NCBI GenBank assembly: GCA_035640715.1
Contig: DASQVO010000092.1
Span: forward strand, 1-5,856
DNA: 5,856 nt
Source of the DNA: DASQVO01 sp035640715
Lineage (GTDB): Bacteria > Actinomycetota > Actinomycetes > Streptosporangiales > Streptosporangiaceae
Direction: 5' to 3'
Part shown: in pieces, positions 1 to 5,500 of the stretch
Numbering within the stretch: position 1 is the first letter of the stretch
Layout of the letters: each line of letters opens with the position of its first letter
The notes under the pieces: generated by a model
Database searches by the model: none
The model's input: the letters and a program-made list of their open reading frames with translations, nothing else
Told to the model about the DNA's origin: nothing
Position numbers and translations under genes: made by a program

Positions 1-2121
1 CCGGACCTGATCACCGTGACCGGGGCGATGCTGGGCGCGCAGGTGGGGGAGAGCCTGCGGCTGACCGGGCGGTGGACGTCGCACCCGAAGTACGGGCGCC
101 AGTTCGATGTGCATTCCTACACCACCGTGCTGCCTGCCACCGTTCAGGGCATCCGGCGTTATCTGGGGTCGGGCCTGATCAAGGGGATCGGGCCGGTGAT
201 GGCCGAGCGGATGGTCGCGCATTTCGGCACGGACATTCTGCGGATCATCGAGGAGGAGCCGGGCCGGCTGATCGAGGTGCCCGGCCTGGGCCCGAAGCGG
301 ACGAAGATGATTGCCACAGCTTGGGAGGAGCAGAAGGCCATCAAGGAAGTGATGGTCTTCCTGCAGGGGGTCGGGGTGTCCACCTCGCTGGCGGTCCGGA
401 TCTACAAGAAATACGGCGACGCATCCATCTCGGTGGTGCGCAACGAGCCGTACCGGCTGGCCTCAGACGTGTGGGGGATCGGATTCAAGACAGCGGATGC
501 GATCGCGCGCAGCGTGGGGATCCCGCACGACAGCCCAGAGCGGGTCAAGGCGGGCCTGCAGTACACGCTGTCCCAGGCCAGCGAGGATGGCCACTGCTTC
601 CTCCCCGAGCCGGCCCTGGTGGCCGATGCCGCCAAGATCTTGGAGGTGCCGGGCGAGCTGACCAAACGGTGCCTGGATGAGCTGGCAGCAGCGGAGGGGG
701 TGATCAGGGAAGAGGTGCCGTCCGGAACCGGGGGTGCAGACAATGATGCGGGCGCTGTTACGCCTGCTATCTATCTGGTGCCGTTCTACCGGGCGGAATG
801 CTCGCTGGCATCAGGGCTGGGGGAGCTGCTGGCCGCGCAACAGGACCGCCTCGGCGCTTTCGCTCAGGTGGACTGGGGAAAGGCGCTGGGCTGGCTGCAG
901 CAGCGGACCGGCGTACAACTGGCCGGTGAGCAGGAGCAGGCGGTGCGGCTGGCGCTCACCGCCCGGGTCTCCGTGCTCACTGGCGGCCCGGGCTGCGGGA
1001 AGAGCTTCACGGTCCGGTCGGTGGTGGAGCTGGCCGCGGCCAGGAAGGCCAGGATCGTGCTGGTGGCACCGACGGGCCGGGCTGCTAAGCGGCTGAGCGA
1101 GCTGACCGGTCATCCGGCGGCCACGGTGCACCGGCTGCTGGAGCTGCGGCCGGGCGGGGAGGCCTCCTACGACAGGGACCGCCCGCTGGATGCGGACCTG
1201 GTGGTGGTCGACGAGTGCTCGATGATGGACCTGATCCTGGCGAACAAGCTCGTCAAGGCCATCCCGCCCGGCGCGCACCTGCTGCTGGTCGGTGACGTGG
1301 ACCAGCTGCCCTCGGTCGGCGCGGGGCAGGTGCTGCGCGACCTGCTGGCCGCCGGGTCCATTCCGCGGGTGCGCCTGACCAAGATCTTCCGTCAGGCACA
1401 GGAATCCGGCATCGTCGTCAACGCGCACCGGGTCAACGCTGGGCAGTTCCCGCGCCTTCGCGGATATCCGGATTTCTTTTTCTTCTCATGTGAGGACACC
1501 GAGCAGGCGGCCGCGCTCACGGTGGAGGTGGCCACCCGCCGCATACAGCGCAAGTTCGGGCTGGATCCCCGGCGGGATGTGCAGGTGCTCACGCCTATGC
1601 ACCGCGGTCCCGCGGGTGCGGGCAACCTCAACCTCCTGCTGCAGGCCGAACTGGCCCCCTACCGCGACGGGCAGCCCGAGCGCCGCCACGGCGGCCGGAT
1701 CTTCCGCCCCGGCGACAAGGTCACCCAGCTGCGCAACAACTACGACAAGGGCGCGGCCGGGGTATTCAACGGCACCCTCGGCGTGGTCACCGCCATCTCA
1801 CCCGAGGAGCACACCCTCACCCTGCGCACCGATGAGGACGAGGTCCTTGAGTACGGCTTCGACGAGCTGGACGAGCTCGCGCACGCCTACGCCATCACCA
1901 TCCACCGCTCCCAGGGCAGCGAATACCCCGCGATCGTCATCCCGCTGACTACCAGCGCCTGGATGATGCTGCAGCGTAACCTGCTCTACACCGCCATCAC
2001 CCGGGCCAGGAAGCTCGCCGTCCTGGTCGGTTCCCCCCGCGCGATCAGCGCGGCCGTGCGGACCGCCAGCGCCGGGCGCCGGTACACGGGACTGGCCCAG
2101 CGGCTCGCACCCGCCCGGTAG
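1..2121 (+). CDS. recD2: RecD2-type ATP-dependent DNA helicase (RecD/TraA family), 5' partial
   Basis: 5'-3' superfamily 1B DNA helicase, expected to act in the cytoplasm in DNA repair or recombination without RecBC. The reading frame is open from base 1 (PDLITVTGAMLGAQ), so the true start lies upstream; GTG at 16 is internal, because residues before it match the family N-terminal domain. 706 residues are visible, and full-length actinobacterial RecD2 proteins are roughly 720-750. Domains in order: the end of the N-terminal OB-like domain; helix-hairpin-helix segments (KGIGP near 181-195, VPGLGPKR near 277-300, VWGIGFKTADA near 469-501); Walker A GGPGCGKS at 982-1005 with Lys at 1000-1002; Walker B VVVDE at 1201-1215; motif III GDVDQLPSVGAGQ from 1291; IFRQAQESG near 1384; an SH3-like insert (FRPGDKVTQLRNN, about 1699-1797); and the C-terminal UvrD_C_2-type motifs YAITIHRSQGSE (1888-1923) and LLYTAITRARK (1981-2013). 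All helicase motifs are intact. A TAG stop is at 2119-2121, with no clear terminator after it. Confidence 0.96.
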   Translation, partial: PDLITVTGAMLGAQVGESLRLTGRWTSHPKYGRQFDVHSYTTVLPATVQGIRRYLGSGLIKGIGPVMAERMVAHFGTDILRIIEEEPGRLIEVPGLGPKRTKMIATAWEEQKAIKEVMVFLQGVGVSTSLAVRIYKKYGDASISVVRNEPYRLASDVWGIGFKTADAIARSVGIPHDSPERVKAGLQYTLSQASEDGHCFLPEPALVADAAKILEVPGELTKRCLDELAAAEGVIREEVPSGTGGADNDAGAVTPAIYLVPFYRAECSLASGLGELLAAQQDRLGAFAQVDWGKALGWLQQRTGVQLAGEQEQAVRLALTARVSVLTGGPGCGKSFTVRSVVELAAARKARIVLVAPTGRAAKRLSELTGHPAATVHRLLELRPGGEASYDRDRPLDADLVVVDECSMMDLILANKLVKAIPPGAHLLLVGDVDQLPSVGAGQVLRDLLAAGSIPRVRLTKIFRQAQESGIVVNAHRVNAGQFPRLRGYPDFFFFSCEDTEQAAALTVEVATRRIQRKFGLDPRRDVQVLTPMHRGPAGAGNLNLLLQAELAPYRDGQPERRHGGRIFRPGDKVTQLRNNYDKGAAGVFNGTLGVVTAISPEEHTLTLRTDEDEVLEYGFDELDELAHAYAITIHRSQGSEYPAIVIPLTTSAWMMLQRNLLYTAITRARKLAVLVGSPRAISAAVRTASAGRRYTGLAQRLAPAR

Positions 2122-2144
2122 CGGCGTGTGATCACCCCATCGTA

Positions 2145-2179
2145 ACGTCTACAGCGACGTCTATAGCATGTGCCATAAT
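2145..2179 (+). promoter_or_regulatory. Promoter/operator region of the toxin-antitoxin operon
   Basis: This is an AT-richer patch in GC-rich surroundings. CATAAT at 2174-2179 differs from the TATAAT -10 consensus at one base. I see no convincing -35 box at normal spacing. An imperfect palindrome covers 2162-2177: arms TATAGCA (2162-2168) and TGCCATA (2171-2177) with one mismatch, overlapping the -10 box. A 7-base direct repeat ACGTCTA lies at 2145-2151 and 2157-2163, a spacing of 12 bases (about one helical turn). Ribbon-helix-helix antitoxins commonly repress their own promoters through such sites, so an autoregulatory operator is inferred. The -10 position predicts transcription starting near 2186-2187, at the preferred ATG, which would make the mRNA leaderless. 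Confidence 0.5.
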
Positions 2180-2186
2180 GGTCTCT

Positions 2187-2456
2187 ATGGCTACGACATC
2201 AATGCAGATCGATAGCTGGCTACGCGACGAACTGGCGGAGATCGCCGAGCGGGACTTCCACGGCGTGCCGCTCGGCGAGGCGGTCCGACGCCTGGTCAAG
2301 GAGCACAAGATCAACCGGATCATGCAGCGGTACGAGGAGTTGCGCGCCAGTCCCGAGGAGTGGGCCACTTACCAGGCCGAGGCGCGGCTGACCGACAACG
2401 CGGCCGGCGACGGCCTGCCGGATGCCGGCGAGGAGTACCCGGAGTACAGCCGGTGA
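2187..2456 (+). CDS. Type II antitoxin, ribbon-helix-helix-like, partner of MazF-type toxin
   Basis: An 89-residue protein placed directly before a MazF-family toxin, so it is inferred to neutralise that toxin and repress the operon. From residue 3, TTSMQIDSWLRDELAEIA fits the short strand plus helix of a ribbon-helix-helix fold, and HGVPLGEAVRRLVKEH (25-40) fits the second helix. A helical stretch follows to about residue 65. The tail (about 69-89, DNAAGDGLPDAGEEYPEYSR) is acidic and likely disordered, the kind of segment that wraps around MazF. Start choice: ATG at 2178 is also in frame (adding MVS) but overlaps the -10-like box, while ATG 2187 sits where transcription should begin. Neither has a Shine-Dalgarno site. 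The stop TGA 2454-2456 overlaps the toxin start. It belongs to the CopG/RHH style of antitoxin and not the AbrB-fold MazE of E. coli. Subfamily assignment is inference. Confidence 0.85.
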   Translation: MATTSMQIDSWLRDELAEIAERDFHGVPLGEAVRRLVKEHKINRIMQRYEELRASPEEWATYQAEARLTDNAAGDGLPDAGEEYPEYSR

Positions 2457-2812
2457 GCCGGTCGCCGAGGCTCGCGCCATGGCAAGTGTGGCTGGTGGAC
2501 TTCGGCCAGCCTATCGGGCACGAGCAGGGCGGCCTGCGCCCGGCCGTCGTGGTCGGCTCGCCGGTCCACTGCCGGTTCCCCATCGACATGGCGCTCGTGG
2601 TGCCGCTGACCACGCGGGACCGCGGCCTGGACCACCACGTGCGCATCGACTCCCCCGAGTCCGGGCTGAACGGGCCGAGCTGGGCGCGCACCGAGGAGAT
2701 CACGGCCGTGTCCACCCAGCGGTTCACCCGGTCCCAGCCGTTCGGCACCGTGTCGGCCGCCGAGGTTGCCGAGCTGAGCGAGTGGCTGCGCGAGATGGTC
2801 GCCTTCTGCTGA
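2453..2812 (+). CDS. mazF: MazF/PemK-family mRNA interferase toxin
   Basis: A 119-residue toxin expected to cut single-stranded RNA, mainly mRNA, at a short recognition sequence when not bound by its antitoxin. Recognition rests on the family N-terminal signature: WQVWLVDFGQP (10-20), then IGHEQGGLRPAVVV (21-34), with the conserved Arg at 29. VPLTTRD (50-56) supplies the conserved Thr region, and ARTEEITAVSTQRF (78-91) matches the later conserved strand. Length is normal for the family (about 105-120). The GTG start at 2453 overlaps the antitoxin stop as GTGA, the usual translational coupling, and GGAG at 2441-2444 lies 8 bases upstream. The frame continues open further upstream inside the antitoxin gene, but the signature begins only after 2453. 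The next candidate start, ATG 2480, encodes MASVAGG in another frame and is not used. The target RNA sequence cannot be read from the protein. Confidence 0.93.
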   Translation: MSRSPRLAPWQVWLVDFGQPIGHEQGGLRPAVVVGSPVHCRFPIDMALVVPLTTRDRGLDHHVRIDSPESGLNGPSWARTEEITAVSTQRFTRSQPFGTVSAAEVAELSEWLREMVAFC

Positions 2813-2849
2813 CTGTAGTCAAACTCGATGAGATCTCACGTTCGGTACC

Positions 2850-2895
2850 CTCCTCCCGGGGGCAGCGTTCTTGTGCGAGCGGCCCCCGGGAGGGG
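2850..2895 (+). promoter_or_regulatory. 14-bp hairpin in the dtd leader enclosing its ribosome binding site
   Basis: Bases 2850-2863 pair with 2882-2895: 13 Watson-Crick pairs plus one G-U (2851 with 2894), with an 18-base loop. The right arm contains GGGAGGGG (2888-2895), which holds the likely Shine-Dalgarno GGAGG (2889-2893), 10 bases before the dtd GTG start. Folded, this stem would hide the ribosome binding site. No T-run follows the right arm, so it does not look like an intrinsic terminator for the toxin operon. It may be translational control, but a strong SD and a CCTCC stretch can pair by chance, so regulation is inference. Confidence 0.45.
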
Positions 2896-2911
2896 ATGTT
2901 CTCGTGCGAGC
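2867..2911 (+). repeat. Short direct repeat of the dtd start context
   Basis: GTTCTTGTGCGAGC (2867-2880) recurs as GTTCTCGTGCGAGC (2898-2911), 13 of 14 bases identical, offset 31 bases. The second copy contains the real dtd start (GTG 2904). The first carries a look-alike TTGTG: TTG 2871 is in the dtd frame and GTG 2873 is out of frame. With the facing CCCGGG arms beside each copy, this suggests a small local duplication. Alternatively it is coincidence in GC-rich DNA. Confidence 0.5.
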
Positions 2912-3329
2912 TGTGGTGCAGCGGGTCAGCCAGGCCAGCGTGGCCGTGGGCGGGCGAGTCGTGGGAGCTATCGACGAGCCGGGCTTGCTCGTCCTGGTGG
3001 GCGTCACGCATGACGACACGCCGGCCAAGGCCGCGAAGCTGGCCGCCAAGCTGTGGGGACTGCGCATCCTGGACGGGGAGAAATCATGTTCCGACGTGGC
3101 CGCGCCGCTGCTCGTCATCAGCCAGTTCACGCTGTACGCCGACACCCGCAAGGGCCGCCGCCCGACCTGGCAGGCCGCCGCTCCCGGCCCGGTGGCGGAG
3201 CCGCTCGTTGACGCCGTGATCTCGTCCCTGCGTGAGCTGGGCGCCCGGGTGGAGACCGGCGTCTTCGGTGCCGACATGCAGGTCCGCCTGATCAACGACG
3301 GCCCCGTCACCATCATCGTGGACATCTAA
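2904..3329 (+). CDS. dtd: D-aminoacyl-tRNA deacylase (D-Tyr-tRNA deacylase family)
   Basis: Cytoplasmic proofreading enzyme that hydrolyses D-amino acids (and, in this family, glycine) mischarged on tRNA, keeping them out of protein synthesis. The 141 residues match the family along their whole length: N-terminal RAVVQRVSQASV (2-13), the invariant SQFTL motif at 73-77, KGRRPTW at 83-89, and the C-terminal NDGPVT at 131-136. That last motif holds the Gly133-Pro134 pair corresponding to the Gly-cisPro element that enforces chiral selectivity across the dimer. Length is normal (about 140-150). GTG 2904 is chosen because family members begin at this VRAVVQRV position and GGAGG lies 10 bases upstream. 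TTG 2871 is in frame but would add 11 non-conserved residues. The gene stands alone, 91 bases after mazF, and the leader hairpin may affect its translation. No defects seen. Confidence 0.96.
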   Translation: MRAVVQRVSQASVAVGGRVVGAIDEPGLLVLVGVTHDDTPAKAAKLAAKLWGLRILDGEKSCSDVAAPLLVISQFTLYADTRKGRRPTWQAAAPGPVAEPLVDAVISSLRELGARVETGVFGADMQVRLINDGPVTIIVDI

Positions 3330-3334
3330 CCGGT

Positions 3335-3347
3335 GCACTAGCAGTGC
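3335..3347 (+). terminator. Small hairpin just after dtd, possible weak terminator
   Basis: GCACT (3335-3339) and AGTGC (3343-3347) form a 5-bp stem with a 3-base loop, six bases after the dtd stop. No T-run follows. The stem is short, so a terminator role is only a possibility; position is the main argument. Confidence 0.2.
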
Positions 3348-3380
3348 GGCCTGGGGGCGAGGCCTGCCGTGCTCGCCGGC

Positions 3381-3476
3381 TGATCACGGTGGGTTTCCTC
3401 GATGAAGGAGAGGCGCGCCGGTCACCGCAGCGATGTGGCCACACGTGTCGCCGTGCGTGGCCGACCGTGATCACGG
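3381..3476. repeat. Cluster of palindromes in the dtd to DUF1684-remnant gap
   Basis: The 164-base gap 3330-3493 shows no gene I can support. It contains a 10-base inverted repeat TGATCACGGT (3381-3390) with ACCGTGATCA (3464-3473), the 12-base palindrome CCGTGATCACGG (3465-3476), and two overlapping palindromes, TGTGGCCACA (3434-3443) and ACACGTGT (3441-3448). These could be regulator binding sites, but short palindromes are common by chance at this GC content. Confidence 0.4.
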
Positions 3477-3493
3477 GGCATGCCGGGGAATAA

Positions 3494-3805
3494 GTCTACG
3501 CGGCCCCGGGCCTGGTCGAGGTCGATGGCGAGACGCTGCGGCTGACCGCGTTCAACGGCCGGGCTCCGGGCAGCCTGACCGTGCTGTTCACCGACGCCAC
3601 GTCGGGTGTCACCACGTATCCGGCCAACCGGTCGCTGCTGGTGGATGCGCCCGATGCACAAGGTGCGGTGACGCTGGACTTCAACCGGGCCGTCAACCTC
3701 CCGTGCGCCTACACCGACTTCGCGACCTGCCCGCTGCCGCCAGCCGGGAACCGGCTGCCCATCGCCGTCGAGGCCGGCGAGAAGATCCCGTACGAACGGG
3801 CCTGA
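3494..3805 (+). pseudogene. 5'-truncated DUF1684-family gene remnant
   Basis: The frame encodes 103 residues that resemble the C-terminal part of DUF1684 proteins, whose function is unknown. Recognisable elements in order: VLFTDATSGVTTYPANRSLL (3581-3640), VTLDFNRAVNLPCAYTDFATC (about 3668-3730) and CPLPPAGNRLPIAVEAGEKIP (about 3728-3790). Both Cys residues and the PLPP...NRLP block that mark the family's C-terminus are present. Directly upstream in frame is a TAA stop (3491-3493), and no ATG or GTG occurs before GTG 3581. The family is normally about 180-270 residues, so the N-terminal half is missing, and I could not find it in the other frames of 3330-3493. A short product from GTG 3581 (74 residues) would lack much of the domain. 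Decay is the likeliest reading; a short functional variant is less likely. Codon use still looks coding, which suggests recent loss. Confidence 0.65.
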
Positions 3806-3843
3806 CCGCCGCCGTTTGCGCTGGCTGGTCCGGGATGTGTTCG

Positions 3844-3849
3844 TAGGAT
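3844..3849 (+). promoter_or_regulatory. Possible -10 box (TAGGAT) upstream of the transporter
   Basis: TAGGAT fits the TAnnnT -10 pattern common in actinomycetes. It lies 150 bases before the MFS start and is the best promoter candidate in 3806-3999. No good -35 hexamer is seen at 16-19 bases upstream. It predicts a start near 3856, where a GTG begins a 40-codon frame ending at 3978 that I do not recognise, so the transcript may simply carry a leader of about 140 bases. Confidence 0.25.
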
Positions 3850-3999
3850 GGCCAGGTGCGCTCGGGACCGCACTGGCTTTGCTCAGTGCCCTCATCATCG
3901 ACTGGGCCGCCGCTTCACGGCATGTCCGGTTCCTGCGGCTGGCGCGGCCGCCGGCCTCATCGCCCGCCGCGGAAGTGATCCGGGTGCGGCCCGGAATAG

Positions 4000-5211
4000 A
4001 TGAGTAGCATCCGGCAAGCTTCTTCGGGCGCCGGCGCGGCAAGCCGGGCGTCCGATGTGCTTGGTCTCGGCAGCTTTGTGGTCCTGGGGCTGCCCGACGG
4101 CATGCTTGGCACCGCATGGCCATCCATGCGCCACACCTTCGGGGTGCCGGTCGGTGATCTCGGCCTGATCCTCATTACCGTCACGGCAGGATCCGTCCTG
4201 GTCACCTCCTTCGTCGGTGCACTGATCCGTCGCCTCGGTGTGCCCGCGCTGCTCGCCGTCGCGGGTTCGTGTGCCGCTCTCGGAGCCGCCGGGTTCGCGC
4301 TCGCCCCCGGACTATGGCTCGTGCTGGGCGTAGCTGTTCTCGTAGGCGCGGCGGCCGGCATGATGGACGGCGGACTTAACACGGCAGTGGCCCTGTCAGG
4401 CCGGCCGCGGCTCCTCAACCTCCTGCACGGTGCCTACGGCGTCGGCACGGCGATCGGTCCTCTGCTCGTCACCGCCGCCATCCTCACCGGTTCCTGGAGA
4501 CCTGCCTACCTGGCACTGCTCGCACTCGACCTGGTCGTCGCCGGGTCGTGGCTGCTTCATCGGCGACGCGACCGTCACCGATCCGCGCCCATCGAGCAGG
4601 CCACCGCGACCGGGCCACCCCCGGCCGCGGAGTGGTCCCCGCGCCGGTACGGCTGGGTGGTGGCAGCAGGAATGAGCGTCTTCTTCATCTATACCGGTCT
4701 TGAAGTCGGCGCTGGGCAGTGGGAGACGAGTTTCTGCCGTGGGCACCTGCACCTGCCGGCGTCCGCTGCTGGCCTGGCCACCTTCGGTTACTGGGCCTCC
4801 CTGACCGCCGTGCGGATCGGCCTGGCTCTCCTGCCCCGTCCGATGCCGCCCCAGGCCGTGGTCCGAGGGGGCAGCATGGTGGCCGTGATCGCTGCTGCGC
4901 TCATCTGGTGGCAGCCTGACACAGCCGTTACCGTGACCGGTTTCGCCGTGCTCGGCGCCGCCCTCGCCGGCGTCTTCCCAGCCCTGATCGCTCTCACCCC
5001 GGCCCGTATCGGTGCGCGACGAGCTCAGCATGTCATCGCCTGGCAGGTAGGCGCTGCTGCCGCCGGAGGAGCGGGAATCTCGGCACTCATCGGCTTGCTC
5101 ATTGGCGCCACCGGCCTGGCCATCCTCGGCCCTTCGATAACCATCCTCGCGATGCTGCTTCTCGGTGCCGAGCTGATCCTCACCAGATTCGCCCCGGCCG
5201 GCCGATCCTGA
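4000..5211 (+). CDS. MFS transporter, 12 transmembrane helices, substrate unknown
   Basis: A 403-residue integral membrane protein of the major facilitator superfamily, expected in the cytoplasmic membrane as a proton-coupled or uniporting carrier. Hydrophobic segments fall at about 20-43, 52-76, 80-101, 104-128, 143-163, 168-186, then a charged, proline-rich central loop (187-216), then about 218-240, 254-278, 287-304, 309-332, 345-369 and 371-395, giving the 6+6 layout. GLPDGMLGTAWPSM (30-43) in helix 1, the DGGLN element (123-127) in helix 4 and HGAYGVGTAIGP (143-154) in helix 5 recall the FucP-like branch of MFS permeases, and Glu235 in helix 7 (YTGLEVGAGQW) is also typical there. ATG 4000 directly follows an in-frame TAG (3997-3999), so no longer start exists; the ribosome binding site is weak. 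It is intact, between two gene remnants. Neighbours give no substrate clue, since the GH2-like fragment downstream is broken. Confidence 0.9.
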   Translation: MSSIRQASSGAGAASRASDVLGLGSFVVLGLPDGMLGTAWPSMRHTFGVPVGDLGLILITVTAGSVLVTSFVGALIRRLGVPALLAVAGSCAALGAAGFALAPGLWLVLGVAVLVGAAAGMMDGGLNTAVALSGRPRLLNLLHGAYGVGTAIGPLLVTAAILTGSWRPAYLALLALDLVVAGSWLLHRRRDRHRSAPIEQATATGPPPAAEWSPRRYGWVVAAGMSVFFIYTGLEVGAGQWETSFCRGHLHLPASAAGLATFGYWASLTAVRIGLALLPRPMPPQAVVRGGSMVAVIAAALIWWQPDTAVTVTGFAVLGAALAGVFPALIALTPARIGARRAQHVIAWQVGAAAAGGAGISALIGLLIGATGLAILGPSITILAMLLLGAELILTRFAPAGRS

Positions 5212-5267
5212 CAGGGCGTTACCGCGGAGCCCCTCAAGAACCTCGTCCGCTTCTTAACCGCCGCCCG

Positions 5268-5498
5268 ATGCCGGCGCTCTGGCAGGACAACGACATCACG
5301 CTGTTCCCCGGCGAATCGCAGACCCTGACCGTCACCTATGACTCCGCCGACCTGCAAGGTGCGACACTGGTGATCAGCCTGTCCGGGTGGAACATCGGCA
5401 GGCGTGGAGCAGATCACAGGCGGGAGACCGGGGAGCTGGACATCCCCGAGCTGCCCGAGCCGGGCGGCCCGGTGGAGGCCGCGGAACCCGCCGGTTAG
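5268..5498 (+). pseudogene. C-terminal fragment resembling GH2 exo-glucosaminidase/mannosidase, with unrelated tail
   Basis: Residues PALWQDNDITLFPGES (5271-5318), then LTVTYDSADLQGATLVIS and SGWNIG (ending near 5401), read like the C-terminal immunoglobulin-like domain of large GH2 enzymes such as exo-beta-D-glucosaminidases, where a W-DN-TL-PGE-T motif and a final SGWN are typical. Those proteins run to about 800-1000 residues, and nothing of the catalytic part is present. After GWNIG the frame continues for about 32 residues (ETGELDIPELPEPGGPVEAA region) that do not match that domain, then stops at TAG 5496-5498. ATG 5268 has no clear ribosome binding site; the frame is also open upstream into the 3' end of the MFS gene. 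A remnant joined to foreign tail sequence is the best reading. A small free-standing Ig-like protein is possible but less likely. Confidence 0.5.
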
Positions 5499-5500
5499 CT

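Noticed and set aside
1470..1490. T-rich tract inside recD2 that could look like a foreign patch or promoter
   Set aside because: It encodes the run of Phe residues in the conserved PDFF segment of this helicase family and needs no other explanation.
2850..2895. Reading the hairpin after mazF as an intrinsic terminator
   Set aside because: The right arm is followed by ATGTTCTCGTG, not a T-run, and it contains the dtd ribosome binding site, so a leader structure fits better.
2422..3219. 265-codon plus-strand frame running through mazF and dtd
   Set aside because: It overlaps two recognised genes in a different frame and its translation is Arg/Ala/Pro-rich shadow sequence.
3856..3978. 40-codon GTG frame at the predicted start of a TAGGAT promoter, possible leaderless small protein
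   Set aside because: Composition (many Ser, Pro, Arg, Cys, Trp) looks like non-coding GC-rich DNA and it matches nothing I know; position alone is not enough.
3816..4007. 63-residue TTG-start frame with a hydrophobic stretch, overlapping the MFS start by 8 bases
   Set aside because: No ribosome binding site, weaker third-position G/C preference than real genes here, and no recognisable family. Kept as unsupported.
3422..4123. Long minus-strand open frame across the DUF1684 remnant and the start of the MFS gene
   Set aside because: It is antisense to sequence with recognisable plus-strand protein motifs, and its translation is Arg/Gly/Pro-rich, typical of shadow frames in GC-rich DNA.
4396..5031. 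211-codon minus-strand frame inside the MFS gene
   Set aside because: Antisense to a clear membrane protein; its product is low-complexity Gly/Arg/Asp-rich with no known motif.
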